Notes under the pieces: generated by a model
Told to the model about the DNA's origin: nothing
Seen by the model: the letters and a program-made list of their open reading frames with translations, nothing else
The model's database searches: none
Source: Clostridiales bacterium
GTDB taxonomy: Bacteria; Bacillota; Clostridia; Peptostreptococcales; Anaerovoracaceae
Direction: 5' to 3'
Length of the DNA: 64,000 nucleotides
NCBI GenBank assembly: GCA_015058155.1
Contig: SVCW01000001.1
Coordinates: 59,853 to 123,852 of the forward strand
Translations under genes and position numbers: made by a program
In this document: positions 1 through 12,244 of the stretch, piece by piece
Layout of the letters: each line of letters starts with the position of its first letter
Numbering within the stretch: the stretch's first letter is position 1

Positions 1-2
1 CA

Positions 3-122
3 GGAGTATCTGCTGTTCTTGCTGAAAAGCTTCTCGAAAGAGAAATTCAGGCAGAGGATCACAGAAGTATGATCGATGCTTTCATCAAGGGAATAGGTGA
101 TAATGATGAAGAACATGAGTAA
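3..122 (+). CDS. atpF: ATP synthase F0 subunit b, 3' end only
   Basis: The frame is open from the window edge and ends at a TAA at 120-122, leaving 39 residues of a charged, helical C-terminus. It lies directly upstream of atpH and overlaps its start. Subunit b forms the peripheral stalk linking the membrane sector to F1 through delta, and its C-terminus is the part that contacts delta. The identity is inferred mainly from position, because F0 b precedes delta in nearly all bacterial atp operons. The fragment is too short for a motif-based call. Confidence 0.75.
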   Translation, partial: GVSAVLAEKLLEREIQAEDHRSMIDAFIKGIGDNDEEHE

Positions 123-636
123 GGAGTTTGCTCTGGCACTTTTCATGCTCGCAAAGGAAGAAGAGAGGGAACATGAATACTTTGATGCTCTTGGGCTTGT
201 AGCAGACGTTCTTACTGAAAATCCTCTTTATATGGATTTTCTCTCGTCACCGAGAATCACAAGAGAAGAAAGAGGCAAAGCCCTGAAGGAAGCTTTTGCA
301 GACTTGGTTCCTTCAAATGTGATTAATTTTCTCCAGCTTATGAGCGATGAAGGTCAGGCGGACAATTATTATGACTGCGTAGCAGAATACAGACTTATGA
401 TGCTTCAGGATAACCAGATTTCAGAGGCGAAAGTTACAAGCGCAGTTGTTCTTACTGAAGAAGAAAAAAATCAGTTGCATGACAGACTTGTTAAAATGAG
501 CGGACATCCGGTTGAAATGGAATACATGCTCGATGAAAATTTACTGGGCGGAATGATTGTTCAGGTCGACGGCAAGATTATAGACGGAAGTCTCAGGACA
601 AAGCTCAGGGAAATGAAGGAAGTGATAGGTAAATGA
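103..636 (+). CDS. atpH: ATP synthase F1 subunit delta
   Basis: This is the delta (OSCP-like) subunit of about 177 residues, the normal family length. The N-terminal half is the helical domain that caps F1, with a run around [15 protein letters not shown]. The C-terminal half ends with [20 protein letters not shown], the conserved delta signature. Several starts are possible: GTG 97, ATG 103, ATG 106 and ATG 115. ATG 103 or 106 is preferred because an AGGTG sits just upstream. The gene overlaps the end of atpF, and its stop overlaps the atpA start by 4 bases, which indicates translational coupling. It joins the peripheral stalk to the alpha3beta3 head. Confidence 0.93.
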   Translation: MMKNMSKEFALALFMLAKEEEREHEYFDALGLVADVLTENPLYMDFLSSPRITREERGKALKEAFADLVPSNVINFLQLMSDEGQADNYYDCVAEYRLMMLQDNQISEAKVTSAVVLTEEEKNQLHDRLVKMSGHPVEMEYMLDENLLGGMIVQVDGKIIDGSLRTKLREMKEVIGK

Positions 637-2123
637 GCGGAAAGACCGAAGCAATTGCTAAAGTTATAAAAGAGCAGATCGCTACCTATGAATCACGTAT
701 AGAAATGAAAGAAGTCGGAAGTGTAGTTCTCGTCGGAGACGGAATTGCGAGAGTATATGGTCTGAGAGACTGTATGGCCGGCGAACTTCTTGAATTTGAA
801 GACGGTTCATACGGACTTGCGCAGAATCTCGAAAAGAGAACTGTATCGGTAGTGCTGCTTTCAAATGAAAATGATATAAGAGAAGGATCTTCTGTAAAGA
901 GAACAGGAACAGTACTCTCAGTTCCTGTGGGAGAAGGACTTCTCGGCAGAGTAGTTAATGCACTTGGCGAACCGATTGACGGTAAAGGTCCGGTTGAAAC
1001 TGCAGGAAGACGTCCAATCGAGTCAGAAGCGCCTGGTATTATCGAAAGAAAGAGCGTTTCAGTACCGCTCCAGACAGGAATCAAGGCTATTGACAGTATG
1101 ATTCCTATCGGAAGAGGTCAGAGAGAACTTATCATCGGTGACCGTCAGACTGGTAAAACTGAAATCGCAATCGATACAATAATCAACCAGAAGGGTACGG
1201 GAGTTATCTGTATCTATGTTGCAATCGGACAGAAGAATACTTCAGTAGTACAGCTTGTAGAAGAACTTACAAGAGCAGGTGCTATGGAACACACAATCAT
1301 TGTAGCGGCTTCAGCATCAGAAAGCGCTCCGCTTCAGTATGTTGCTCCGTATGCAGGATGTGCTATGGCTGAGTACTTCAGAGAGCAGGGCAAGGACGTT
1401 CTTATCGTTTACGACGATCTTTCAAAGCACGCCGTGGCATACAGAGCTCTCTCACTCCTTATAAGAAGACCACCGGGAAGAGAAGCTTATCCGGGAGATG
1501 TTTTCTATCTCCACTCAAGACTTCTCGAAAGAGCTGCCTGCGTTGACGAAGAATATGGCGGAGGCTCAATTACTGCGCTTCCTATTATTGAAACTCAGGC
1601 GGGTGACGTTTCGGCATATATTCCGACAAACGTAATTTCGATTACTGACGGCCAGATATTCCTTGAAACGGAACTCTTCCATTCAGGTGTTATGCCTGCG
1701 ATAAACCCTGGTATTTCAGTAAGCCGAGTTGGAGGTTCAGCACAGCTGAAAGCGATGAAAAAAGTATCGGGTGAACTCAAGATTCTCTATTCGCAGTACC
1801 TTGAATTAAAGTCATTTGCACAGTTCGGATCAGACCTTGATGAAGATACAAAGGCAAGCCTTGCTCTTGGTGAAAGAATCGTAGAAGTTCTTAAGCAGAA
1901 CAGAAATGCTCCTGTCAGAACAGGATGTCAGGTTGCCATCGTTTACGCTGTAATCAACGGTTATCTCGGACATGTTCCTGTAAACAAGGTTAAGGAATAT
2001 GAAGAAAGACTCTACAATCATCTTGAAACACGTTATCCAGTTCTTCTTGAAAGATTTGAGACAGGTTTCTTTGATGATAGTGATGTAGAAACACTCAAGA
2101 AAGCACTTGAAGAACTGAGGTGA
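633..2123 (+). CDS. atpA: ATP synthase F1 subunit alpha
   Basis: This is the non-catalytic nucleotide-binding subunit of the F1 head. It has an N-terminal beta-barrel (about residues 25-95), a P-loop GDRQTGKT at 169-176, and a central segment with [12 protein letters not shown] followed by the helical C-terminal domain. At 496 residues it is slightly shorter than the usual 500-510. The start overlaps the atpH stop as ATGA. Subunit gamma follows after 4 bases. In the rotary enzyme it alternates with beta around gamma. The call is certain from the length, motifs and operon order. Confidence 0.98.
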   Translation: MSGKTEAIAKVIKEQIATYESRIEMKEVGSVVLVGDGIARVYGLRDCMAGELLEFEDGSYGLAQNLEKRTVSVVLLSNENDIREGSSVKRTGTVLSVPVGEGLLGRVVNALGEPIDGKGPVETAGRRPIESEAPGIIERKSVSVPLQTGIKAIDSMIPIGRGQRELIIGDRQTGKTEIAIDTIINQKGTGVICIYVAIGQKNTSVVQLVEELTRAGAMEHTIIVAASASESAPLQYVAPYAGCAMAEYFREQGKDVLIVYDDLSKHAVAYRALSLLIRRPPGREAYPGDVFYLHSRLLERAACVDEEYGGGSITALPIIETQAGDVSAYIPTNVISITDGQIFLETELFHSGVMPAINPGISVSRVGGSAQLKAMKKVSGELKILYSQYLELKSFAQFGSDLDEDTKASLALGERIVEVLKQNRNAPVRTGCQVAIVYAVINGYLGHVPVNKVKEYEERLYNHLETRYPVLLERFETGFFDDSDVETLKKALEELR

Positions 2124-2127
2124 TCTT

Positions 2128-4645
<2,518 letters not shown>

Positions 4646-4651
4646 TAAGAG

Positions 4652-4682
4652 AGACCGTGTTTTTTAAGGCACGGTCTTTTTT
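4652..4682 (+). terminator. Rho-independent terminator of the atp operon
   Basis: An 8-bp stem AGACCGTG/CACGGTCT is followed by six T residues, 7 bases after the atpC stop. It reads only on the plus strand, because no T run follows on the other side. Confidence 0.9.
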
Positions 4683-5226
4683 AGTCCGGGTTTATAAAAG
4701 GAACATCAAGGTATTCAGTGATTGAAAGAACAAGATTCTTTGCTATTTCACCTATGTTTTCTGCTATCCAGGTCATATCACTGTAATTATCATGATATGC
4801 AATCTCTATAAGTAATGATGTAGCGCGAGTCCTTCTCAGTTCAGCGAGTGTCGTATTCGGAATCGTTGTTACAAGAGCAGGCTCAGGATAGATGGCTTTT
4901 AAATTCATTTCAAATATTTCAGCTGCTTCTTCGGCATCGTCGCTGTATGCGTAATAATAGATGTCCGGCCCCATAAGCATCCCTGCAAGGTTTTCAGGCG
5001 AAGCGTTTGAATGAAGTGCAAGATGAAGATCGTAATCTCCTGCATTTGACTGTGCTATAACCTGCGAGAGTGTGTCATATGGATTGTTTCTCGTAAATGA
5101 TATTCCGCTTGCACGAAGATAAGGAACCATGGCATCTGCTATAAGATTCATATAGTATTCTTCGCTTTCACCAAGAATCGTTTCATTAAAATCCTGAACG
5201 GACGGACTAAGGTATATGCTCGGCAT
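4681..5226 (-). CDS. N-acetylmuramoyl-L-alanine amidase-like protein (Amidase_3 type)
   Basis: This 181-residue protein has no signal peptide and resembles small clostridial amidases of the Amidase_3 fold, which cut the bond between muramic acid and L-alanine. Recognisable elements are an acidic helix ESEEYYMNLIADAM (zinc-ligand Glu), DLHLALHSNAS (zinc-ligand His) and LLIEIAYHDN (catalytic Glu). The usual first ligand, the His of a PGHGG motif near the N-terminus, is not visible; that position reads YLSPSVQDFN. Activity is therefore uncertain. The start has a GGAGG ribosome binding site. It stands alone, convergent with the atp operon. A cytoplasmic or sporulation-released role is possible but not shown. 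Confidence 0.75.
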   Translation of the reverse strand: MPSIYLSPSVQDFNETILGESEEYYMNLIADAMVPYLRASGISFTRNNPYDTLSQVIAQSNAGDYDLHLALHSNASPENLAGMLMGPDIYYYAYSDDAEEAAEIFEMNLKAIYPEPALVTTIPNTTLAELRRTRATSLLIEIAYHDNYSDMTWIAENIGEIAKNLVLSITEYLDVPFINPD

Positions 5227-5353
5227 AATTTTCCTCCAATATATAAAGTATGGTTCAGTATATGTATTTTGTATCTTGTTGTTACAAAGTAAAAAAATAG
5301 TAATAATATAAGAAAAATGAGGACAAGAAGGCTTACATGTGGTATAATTTTTA

Positions 5354-5382
5354 TTGCATAGGCGAATTTTTTGTGTTAAAAT
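5354..5382 (+). promoter_or_regulatory. Likely sigma-A promoter of typA
   Basis: TTGCAT and TAAAAT are separated by exactly 17 bases, ending about 60 bases before the typA start. A second TATAAT at 5343-5348 lacks a clear -35. The 5227-5443 gap between the amidase and typA holds nothing else I can identify. Confidence 0.6.
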
Positions 5383-5443
5383 ACATAATTGAAAGACAAA
5401 ATTGTTTTGAAAAATAAATTTTCAAATAAAGAGGCAAAAAACA

Positions 5444-7324
5444 GTGGGTAACAAAGAAAAAATTATTAACATCGCAGTTATTGCACACGTAGATGCCGGT
5501 AAGTCGACACTCGTTGATGCGTTCCTGAATCAGAGCGGTGTTTTTAGAGCAAACGAAGAAATTGTCGACTGTGTTATGGACAGTGACGACATTGAACGTG
5601 AAAGAGGAATTACTATTTACTCAAAGAATTGCTCTGTAATGCATGGAGATGTAAAAATCAATATTGTAGATACCCCCGGACATGCCGACTTCTCGTCAGA
5701 AGTAGAAAGAATCATGAAGACCGTAGACACCGTTATCCTTCTTGTCGATTCGTCAGAAGGACCGATGCCTCAGACAAGATTCGTTCTCAAGAAGTCGCTT
5801 GAACAGGGACTTAACCCGATTCTGCTCATCAATAAAATTGATAAGAAAGATGCAAGAATCGATGAAGTTGTTGACGAGGTTTATGAACTTTTCATGGATC
5901 TTGAGGCAAACGACAAGCAGCTCGATTTCCCTATTCTTTACGGAATCGCCCGCCAGGGGATTGTAGTTTACGATCCGGCTGACGCTGCAGAGGTTGCAGA
6001 CCTTACAGTTGACAAGAAGATGAAGAAGAGCCCTCAGGGAGCTTTCGGACTCAGTCTCGATCCGCTTTTCGAGACAATAATAAATCATTGTGAATCATAT
6101 CCTGATCGTGATGATGAAAACCTTCAGTTCCAGGTATCAACGCTCGGATACGACGATTATATCGGACGTCTTGGAATCGGAAGAATTACAAAGGGAACTA
6201 TTCACGAAGGTGAAACAGTTTCAGTATGCAAGGCTGACGGAAGTGTTGTACAGAGAAAGGTGAACCAGGTATTTGTATACCGCGGTCTCAAGCGTATGGC
6301 AGTTCCTCAGGCAGGCTCAGGAGACATCGTAGTAGTATCAGGTATTGCAGATATTTCAATCGGTGAAACAATCTGTGCGCTTGGAAAGCCTGAACCTATG
6401 GAAATGATTCACATTGAAGAGCCTACGCTCTCAATGAATTTCATTGTAAACAAGTCACCATTTGCCGGTAAGGTAGGCAAGTTCGTGACATCAAGACATA
6501 TAAAGGAAAGACTCGAAAAGGAACTTGAAGTAAATGTAGGTCTTCTCGTAGAAGAAACTGGTTCGACAGACAGTTTCAAGGTATCTGGAAGAGGCGAACT
6601 TCACCTCTCGATTCTTATAGAAAATATGAGAAGAGAAGGTTATGAACTTGCAGTTTCAAAACCTGAAGTAATCATGAGAAGAGGACCTCTCGGCGAAACA
6701 CTCGAACCTATCGAAGAAGTAGTTATAAGTGTTCCTGAAGAGTATTCCGGCACAGTAATAAACAAACTCAATATAAGAAAAGGCCTTATGAAGCAGATGA
6801 GCGGAGACGGTGGTTATGTGAAACTTGAGTATCTCGTTCCGACACGTGGCCTCCTCGGATATCGTTCGGAATTCATAAACGATACGAGAGGCGAAGGAAC
6901 TATGGTACGCCGTTTTGACAGCTTTGATACGTATAAGGGCGACATTCCTCAGAGAACAAACGGAGTTGCAATCGCACAGGAAGAAGGTGTGTGCACAGGA
7001 TATGCACTTTTTAACATCCAGGAGCGTGTTCAGATGTTTGTAGAGCCTGGAACAAGGGTATATGAAGGAATGATAGTAGGAATGAATTCAAGAGGCGATG
7101 ACATGGTCGTAAATCCATGCAAAGCAAAAAAAGCTACAAATATGCGTGCAGCAGGTTCTGATGACGCAGTAAAGCTTACGCCGGCAAGGGTATTCACACT
7201 TGAAGAGGCACTTGAATTTATTAATGATGATGAACTCGTGGAGGTAACTCCTGAGGATATAAGGTTAAGAAAAAAACTGCTTCATGAACTCGAAAGAAGA
7301 AGAAGCAACAAAATTTACGAATAA
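5444..7324 (+). CDS. typA: Ribosome-associated translational GTPase TypA/BipA
   Basis: This 626-residue protein starts at GTG with an AAAGAGG upstream. GTPase motifs are clear: G1 AHVDAGKST, G2 RGITI, G3 DTPGHADF and G4 NKID. The EF-G-like domains II, III and V and the family-specific C-terminal domain (RTNGVAIAQEEGVCTGYALF through ELVEVTPEDIRLRKKLLHE) follow. TypA binds ribosomes and assists assembly and translation under stress. pycA follows 40 bases later with no terminator between, so the two may be co-transcribed. Confidence 0.97.
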   Translation: MGNKEKIINIAVIAHVDAGKSTLVDAFLNQSGVFRANEEIVDCVMDSDDIERERGITIYSKNCSVMHGDVKINIVDTPGHADFSSEVERIMKTVDTVILLVDSSEGPMPQTRFVLKKSLEQGLNPILLINKIDKKDARIDEVVDEVYELFMDLEANDKQLDFPILYGIARQGIVVYDPADAAEVADLTVDKKMKKSPQGAFGLSLDPLFETIINHCESYPDRDDENLQFQVSTLGYDDYIGRLGIGRITKGTIHEGETVSVCKADGSVVQRKVNQVFVYRGLKRMAVPQAGSGDIVVVSGIADISIGETICALGKPEPMEMIHIEEPTLSMNFIVNKSPFAGKVGKFVTSRHIKERLEKELEVNVGLLVEETGSTDSFKVSGRGELHLSILIENMRREGYELAVSKPEVIMRRGPLGETLEPIEEVVISVPEEYSGTVINKLNIRKGLMKQMSGDGGYVKLEYLVPTRGLLGYRSEFINDTRGEGTMVRRFDSFDTYKGDIPQRTNGVAIAQEEGVCTGYALFNIQERVQMFVEPGTRVYEGMIVGMNSRGDDMVVNPCKAKKATNMRAAGSDDAVKLTPARVFTLEEALEFINDDELVEVTPEDIRLRKKLLHELERRRSNKIYE

Positions 7325-7363
7325 GATATTGCTAGTAAGTTGAAAAAGAAGAGGTATTATTAA

Positions 7364-10300
7364 ATGAGTAAAGAAATAAGAAACTTCAAAAGAGTACTGG
7401 TGGCTAACCGTGGTGAAATCGCCATCAGAGTACTCCGCGCCTGCAGAGAGCTCGGTATCAGATCGGTAGCTGTGTATTCTGAAGAAGATAAGAATACGCT
7501 TTTCAGAGAAAAAGCAGATGAAGCATACCAGATTGGTAAGGGAAAGTCACCGGTTGACGCATACCTTGGTATTCAGGAAATCATCGAACTTGCTAAGAAC
7601 AAGGGCGTAGACGCTATCCACCCTGGTTACGGTTTCCTTGCAGAAAACGCTGAGTTTGCAAGACTCTGTGAAGAAAACGGTATCGTTTTCATCGGACCTA
7701 ACCATCATATGATGAACGAACTCGGTGACAAGATTGCTTCAAAGATCGTTGCTCAGAGAGTTGGCGTTCCTACAATCCCTGGTGTTGATGTTGCTATCCA
7801 GACTGACGAGGAAGCTCTTCGCATCGGTAAGGAATGCGGATACCCTGTAATCCTCAAGGCAGCAGCAGGTGGCGGCGGACGTGGTATGCGTATCGTAAGA
7901 TCAGAAGAAGAAATGGTAGAACAGTACCGCGCTGCAAGAAGTGAAGCCAAGAAGGCGTTCGGTATTGACGACGTATTTATTGAAAAGTATCTCGAAAAGC
8001 CTAAGCACATCGAAGTACAGGTTCTCGGTGATAACTACGGAAACCTCGTACATCTCGGCGAAAGAGACTGCTCAATCCAGAGAAGACACCAGAAGGTTAT
8101 CGAATTTACTCCTGCACTCTGCATCAACGAAGAACAGAGACAGGCTATCTGTGCTGACGCACTCAAGCTTGCAAAGTCAGTTAACTACAGAAATGCAGGT
8201 ACAGTTGAATTCCTTCTCGATAACGATGGAAAGCACTATTTCATCGAAATGAACCCAAGAATCCAGGTAGAACATACAGTAACTGAAATCGTAACTGAAA
8301 TCGACATCGTTAAGGCTCAGATTATGATCGCACAGGGTTACAGTCTTGATTCACCGGAAGTAAATATTCCTAGTCAGGATGCAGTTAAGTCAAGAGGTTA
8401 TGCTATCCAGTGCCGTATCACTACAGAAGACCCTAACAACAACTTCGCACCTGACACAGGTATCATCGACGTATACAGAACACCAGGCGGTCTTGGAATC
8501 AGACTTGACGGTGGTAACGGATTTGCCGGAGCACACATCATGCCTTACTATGATTCACTTCTCGTAAAGGTAACATCATTTGGCAGAACATTTGCTGACG
8601 CTACAGAAAAGGCAAAGAGCGCACTCCGTGAAACTAAGATCACAGGCGTTAAGACTAATATTCCGTTCCTCATGAACGTACTCAACCATCAGGAATTCAA
8701 GACTGGTATGTGTAACACAGGATTCATCGCTGACAATCCTGAACTCTTCAATATCAGTGCAGGTACAGACAGAGAACTCAGAGTACTTAACTTCCTCGCA
8801 AACAAGGCAGTTAACGAAATGAAGGGACCTAAGCCTGATTTCAACGTTCCTGTATTCCCAAGAGTAAAGCCTGAACAGCTCGCTCAGCTCCGCGGAACTA
8901 AGCAGATCCTCGACGAACTCGGACCTGAAAAGTTCTCAAAGTGGGTACTCGATCACAAGGGACTCCTCATCACAGATACAACAATGAGAGACGCTCAGCA
9001 GTCACTCATGGCAACAAGAGTAAGAACTGTTGATATGGAAAAGATTGCTCCTGCAACAGCTTTATATGCAAAGAATCTCTTCTCAGTTGAAATGTGGGGT
9101 GGAGCTACATTTGATACAGCATACAGATTTCTCAAGGAATCACCATGGGAAAGACTCCATACATTAAGAGAAAAGATGCCTAACATCCTCTTCCAGATGC
9201 TCATAAGAGGTGCTAACGCTGTAGGTTACAAGAACTATCCTGATAATGTAATCAGAGAATTCGTAAGAGAATCAGCAGCATCAGGTATCGACGTATTCAG
9301 AATCTTTGACTCACTCAACTGGATTCAGGGTATGGAAGTTGCTCTCGATGAAGTACTTAAGCAGGGTAAGATTGCTGAAGCATGTCTCTGCTACACAGGT
9401 GATATTCTCGATGACAAGAGAGAAAAGTACAACCTCAAGTACTATGTAGAAATGGCTAAGGAACTTGAAAGACGCGGAACTCATATCCTCGGTATCAAGG
9501 ACATGTCAGGTCTCTTAAAGCCTATGGCTGCAAAGAAGCTCATCGAAACACTCAAGCAGGAAATCGGTATTCCGGTTCACTTACATACACACGATACAAC
9601 AGGTAACGGAGTTGCAACTGTACTCATGGCTGCTCAGGCAGGCGTTGACATCGCTGACACAGCATTCAACTCAATGTCAGGTCTTACATCACAGCCGGCT
9701 CTCAACTCAGTAGTAGCAGCTCTCGAAAATACTCCATTTGATACTGGTCTTGATCTTGATGGAATCCAGAAGATTTCAAACTACTGGGAAGCAGTAAGAC
9801 CTGTATACAAGGGATTTGAATCAGATCTTCTTGCTGCATCAGCTGAAATCTACAAGTACGAAATCCCTGGCGGACAGTATTCAAACTTAAAGGCTCAGGT
9901 AGAAAGCTTCGGACTCGGTCACAGACTTGAAGACGTTAAGGAAATGTATCGTCAGGTTAACCTCATGCTCGGAGATATCGTAAAGGTTACTCCTTCATCA
10001 AAGGCAGTAGGCGATATGGCTATCTTCATGGTACAGAATGACCTCACTCCTGAAAACATCTACGACAAGGCTCAGGGAATCGACTTCCCGGATTCAATCG
10101 TATCATTCTTCGAAGGTATGATGGGTCAGCCTCAGGGCGGATTTGATCCTAAGCTTCAGAAGCTCGTATTAAAGGATAAGAAGCCTATCACTTGCAGACC
10201 TGGAGAACTTCTCCCACCTGAAGATCTCGATTCAATCCAGCAGATGCTCGTAGAAAAGTATAAGATCAAGGGTACTAGAAGACAGGCTCTCTCATATGCT

Positions 10301-10813
10301 CTCTATCCAAAAGTATATGAAGATTACGTAAAGGTTGTTAAGACAGACGGTAACTTCAGATACATGGGTTCAGATATCTTCTTCCATGGTCTTGCAGAAG
10401 GCGAAACTTGTGAAGTTAAGGTTGCAGAAGGTGTTGAACTCGTAATCAAGCTCGTTGAAATCCGTAAGGTTGATACTGAAGGTTTCAGAGAAGTTGTATT
10501 TGAAGTAAACGGTAACAGACGTGTTGTTAAGGTTAAGGATACTATGGTTGACGTATTTGCATATACTTCAAACGTAGAATTTGCTAACCCTGATGATCCG
10601 GCTGAAATTGGTGCAAACATCCCTGGTAACATCCTCAAGGTTCTCGTTAAGGAAGGCGACGAAGTTGAAGAAAAGCAGCCGATCGCTGTTATCGAAGCTA
10701 TGAAGATGGAAACAAATATCCTTGCAACTATCAAGGGTAAGGTTGATAAGATCTGCGTTAAGGAAGGCGAACAGGTTAAGTCAGGCCAGCTCGTAGCTAA
10801 GCTCAGCCACTAA
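7364..10813 (+). CDS. pyc: Pyruvate carboxylase
   Basis: This is a single-chain biotin enzyme of 1149 residues that converts pyruvate, bicarbonate and ATP to oxaloacetate. The domains in order are biotin carboxylase (about 5-455, with the glycine-rich AAAGGGGRGMRIV and the EMNPRIQVEHTVTE active-site segment), carboxyltransferase (about 535-810, with DTTMRDAQQSLMATR, LHTHDTTGNG and the metal-binding region), the pyruvate carboxylase-specific domain, and the biotinyl domain. In the last, EAMKMET places the biotinylated lysine at about 1114. The length is normal. Codon use is strongly biased towards one set of codons, suggesting high expression. It replenishes the C4 pool for biosynthesis. Confidence 0.98.
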   Translation: MSKEIRNFKRVLVANRGEIAIRVLRACRELGIRSVAVYSEEDKNTLFREKADEAYQIGKGKSPVDAYLGIQEIIELAKNKGVDAIHPGYGFLAENAEFARLCEENGIVFIGPNHHMMNELGDKIASKIVAQRVGVPTIPGVDVAIQTDEEALRIGKECGYPVILKAAAGGGGRGMRIVRSEEEMVEQYRAARSEAKKAFGIDDVFIEKYLEKPKHIEVQVLGDNYGNLVHLGERDCSIQRRHQKVIEFTPALCINEEQRQAICADALKLAKSVNYRNAGTVEFLLDNDGKHYFIEMNPRIQVEHTVTEIVTEIDIVKAQIMIAQGYSLDSPEVNIPSQDAVKSRGYAIQCRITTEDPNNNFAPDTGIIDVYRTPGGLGIRLDGGNGFAGAHIMPYYDSLLVKVTSFGRTFADATEKAKSALRETKITGVKTNIPFLMNVLNHQEFKTGMCNTGFIADNPELFNISAGTDRELRVLNFLANKAVNEMKGPKPDFNVPVFPRVKPEQLAQLRGTKQILDELGPEKFSKWVLDHKGLLITDTTMRDAQQSLMATRVRTVDMEKIAPATALYAKNLFSVEMWGGATFDTAYRFLKESPWERLHTLREKMPNILFQMLIRGANAVGYKNYPDNVIREFVRESAASGIDVFRIFDSLNWIQGMEVALDEVLKQGKIAEACLCYTGDILDDKREKYNLKYYVEMAKELERRGTHILGIKDMSGLLKPMAAKKLIETLKQEIGIPVHLHTHDTTGNGVATVLMAAQAGVDIADTAFNSMSGLTSQPALNSVVAALENTPFDTGLDLDGIQKISNYWEAVRPVYKGFESDLLAASAEIYKYEIPGGQYSNLKAQVESFGLGHRLEDVKEMYRQVNLMLGDIVKVTPSSKAVGDMAIFMVQNDLTPENIYDKAQGIDFPDSIVSFFEGMMGQPQGGFDPKLQKLVLKDKKPITCRPGELLPPEDLDSIQQMLVEKYKIKGTRRQALSYALYPKVYEDYVKVVKTDGNFRYMGSDIFFHGLAEGETCEVKVAEGVELVIKLVEIRKVDTEGFREVVFEVNGNRRVVKVKDTMVDVFAYTSNVEFANPDDPAEIGANIPGNILKVLVKEGDEVEEKQPIAVIEAMKMETNILATIKGKVDKICVKEGEQVKSGQLVAKLSH

Positions 10814-10839
10814 TTTAAAAATTTATATTATGTAATTAA

Positions 10840-10866
10840 AGTGCCTGGTTATCCGGGCACTTTTTA
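10840..10866 (+). terminator. Terminator of pyc
   Basis: An AGTGCC-T-GG stem pairs with CC-G-GGCACT around a TTAT loop, followed by a T run, 26 bases after the pyc stop. Confidence 0.85.
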
Positions 10867-10881
10867 AGTAATTCATAGCAT

Positions 10882-10908
10882 AAAAAAACCGGCAACTGCC
10901 GGTTTTTT
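10882..10908. terminator. Bidirectional terminator between pyc and the sulfur amino acid lyase
   Basis: AAAAAACCGGC and GCCGGTTTTTT form a symmetric hairpin around AACT. It works on both strands and lies just beyond the stop of the minus-strand gene ending at 10915. Confidence 0.85.
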
Positions 10909-10914
10909 GAATTA

Positions 10915-12102
10915 TTATAGTGTTCCGAAAGCATCGAGTGCGCCGATGATATCGTTTATTATATCTTCAGGCTCTTCGATACCGACTGAGATTCGGATGA
11001 GACCTTCTGTCATGCCCATTTCAACGAGCTGTTCAGGTGTGAATTCAGTACGGAAGCCTGTAGCAGGGTGAGCAAATGAAGTACGGAAACCACCGAGTGT
11101 ACCAAGATACTGAACCATCTTGAGTCTGTGGATGAAATCATCAACCTTGTCACGATCGTCTTCCATAAGGAACGATATCATAGGACCTGCACCGTTAGGG
11201 AACATTTCCTTACCGAGTTCATAGTAAGGGCTGCTCTTGAGACCTGGATAATTAACCTGACGAACTCTAGGGTCCTTTTCGAGCGCTTCAGCAAGCTTCT
11301 GCGCATTTGAAACAGCCTTCTGCATACGAAGTCCGAAAGTACGGATACTACGAAGAGCGAGCCATGAGCTGTTTGCATCGAGACAGCCTCCGAGCATGTA
11401 ATATGTGTGCATGATGCTGTCGATGATTTCAGCAGACGCTGTGATTGAACCTCCCGTAACGTCGCTGTGACCGTTTATAAACTTTGTAAGACTGTGTACA
11501 ACGATATCTGCCCCCATTGTAAGAGGATTTGTAACATACGGTGTTGAGAATGTATTGTCGATTACGAGTAATGCACCTGCATCTTTTGAAATTTTGCTGA
11601 TTTCCCTGATATCAACCAGGCTGATGAGAGGGTTTGATATTACTTCGGAATAGAGCATTTTTGTATTAGGGCGGATTGCCGCTTTTACTGCTTCGATGTC
11701 TGAAAAATCAACGTATGTTGCTTCAACTCCGAATTTACCGAGAAGAATATCAAAAACCTCAATAGTTTCACCGTAAATTGCATTACTTGCGACTACGTGA
11801 TCTCCCTGTTTGAGAAGAGCGATGAGAGGTGTTGAAACTGCGGCCATTCCCGATGAAGTGATTATTGTTTTTTCGCCCTTTTCGAGGAATGAGATAGCTT
11901 CGCCGAGTAGTTCTCTGTTAGGATTTCTTGAGCGGCTGTAGAAGAAGCCTTCACCTGCATTTTTCTTATCGTAGTCGCGAGTATCTTTTACTCTGTAAGC
12001 AGTAGCATGGTAAATGGCCGGTGAATCAGGAAACATAGTGTCGCCTTCAACATCGGCGCCTGTATAGAGCATCAGAGTTTCATATTTCATTGGATCTGTC
12101 AT
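10915..12102 (-). CDS. PLP-dependent Cys/Met metabolism enzyme (methionine gamma-lyase / cystathionine gamma-synthase family)
   Basis: This 395-residue fold-type I PLP enzyme has the phosphate-binding YSRSRNPNRELLGEAI, the cofactor-ring region SSGMAAVSTPLIALL, VIDNTFSTPY, and the Schiff-base lysine in VVHSLTKFINGHSDVTGG. The start at 12102 is chosen over an upstream frame extension because AGGAGG lies 7 bases upstream. The family covers trans-sulfuration enzymes and lyases that release methanethiol or H2S. The sequence does not decide the substrate. No other methionine genes are adjacent and no SAM riboswitch is visible upstream, so a catabolic gamma-lyase in an amino-acid fermenter is slightly favoured. 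Confidence 0.9.
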   Translation of the reverse strand: MTDPMKYETLMLYTGADVEGDTMFPDSPAIYHATAYRVKDTRDYDKKNAGEGFFYSRSRNPNRELLGEAISFLEKGEKTIITSSGMAAVSTPLIALLKQGDHVVASNAIYGETIEVFDILLGKFGVEATYVDFSDIEAVKAAIRPNTKMLYSEVISNPLISLVDIREISKISKDAGALLVIDNTFSTPYVTNPLTMGADIVVHSLTKFINGHSDVTGGSITASAEIIDSIMHTYYMLGGCLDANSSWLALRSIRTFGLRMQKAVSNAQKLAEALEKDPRVRQVNYPGLKSSPYYELGKEMFPNGAGPMISFLMEDDRDKVDDFIHRLKMVQYLGTLGGFRTSFAHPATGFRTEFTPEQLVEMGMTEGLIRISVGIEEPEDIINDIIGALDAFGTL

Positions 12103-12244
12103 AGGATTACCTCCTGTATCATTAACTACAAAATAATGTGGATTTGAGTCTATATTATCAGTATTTTCAGAATTCGTCAATTGTTAGTATAGTATGCCTC
12201 CATATGTAAAAACTAATCATAGTTTTATATACGGAGGTTTTGTT

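Noticed and set aside
12103..12180. N-terminal extension of the sulfur amino acid lyase
   Set aside because: AGGAGG directly precedes the ATG at 12102, and the extension is polar and unlike the family.
12194..12244. ATG at 12194 as the start of the GerA-family gene
   Set aside because: No ribosome site precedes it, while the in-frame TTG at 12245 has GGAGG at ideal spacing and the extra residues do not look like the family.
12103..12244. SAM riboswitch or T-box upstream of the sulfur amino acid lyase
   Set aside because: The 142-base gap is short and A/T-rich and lacks the conserved elements of either RNA.
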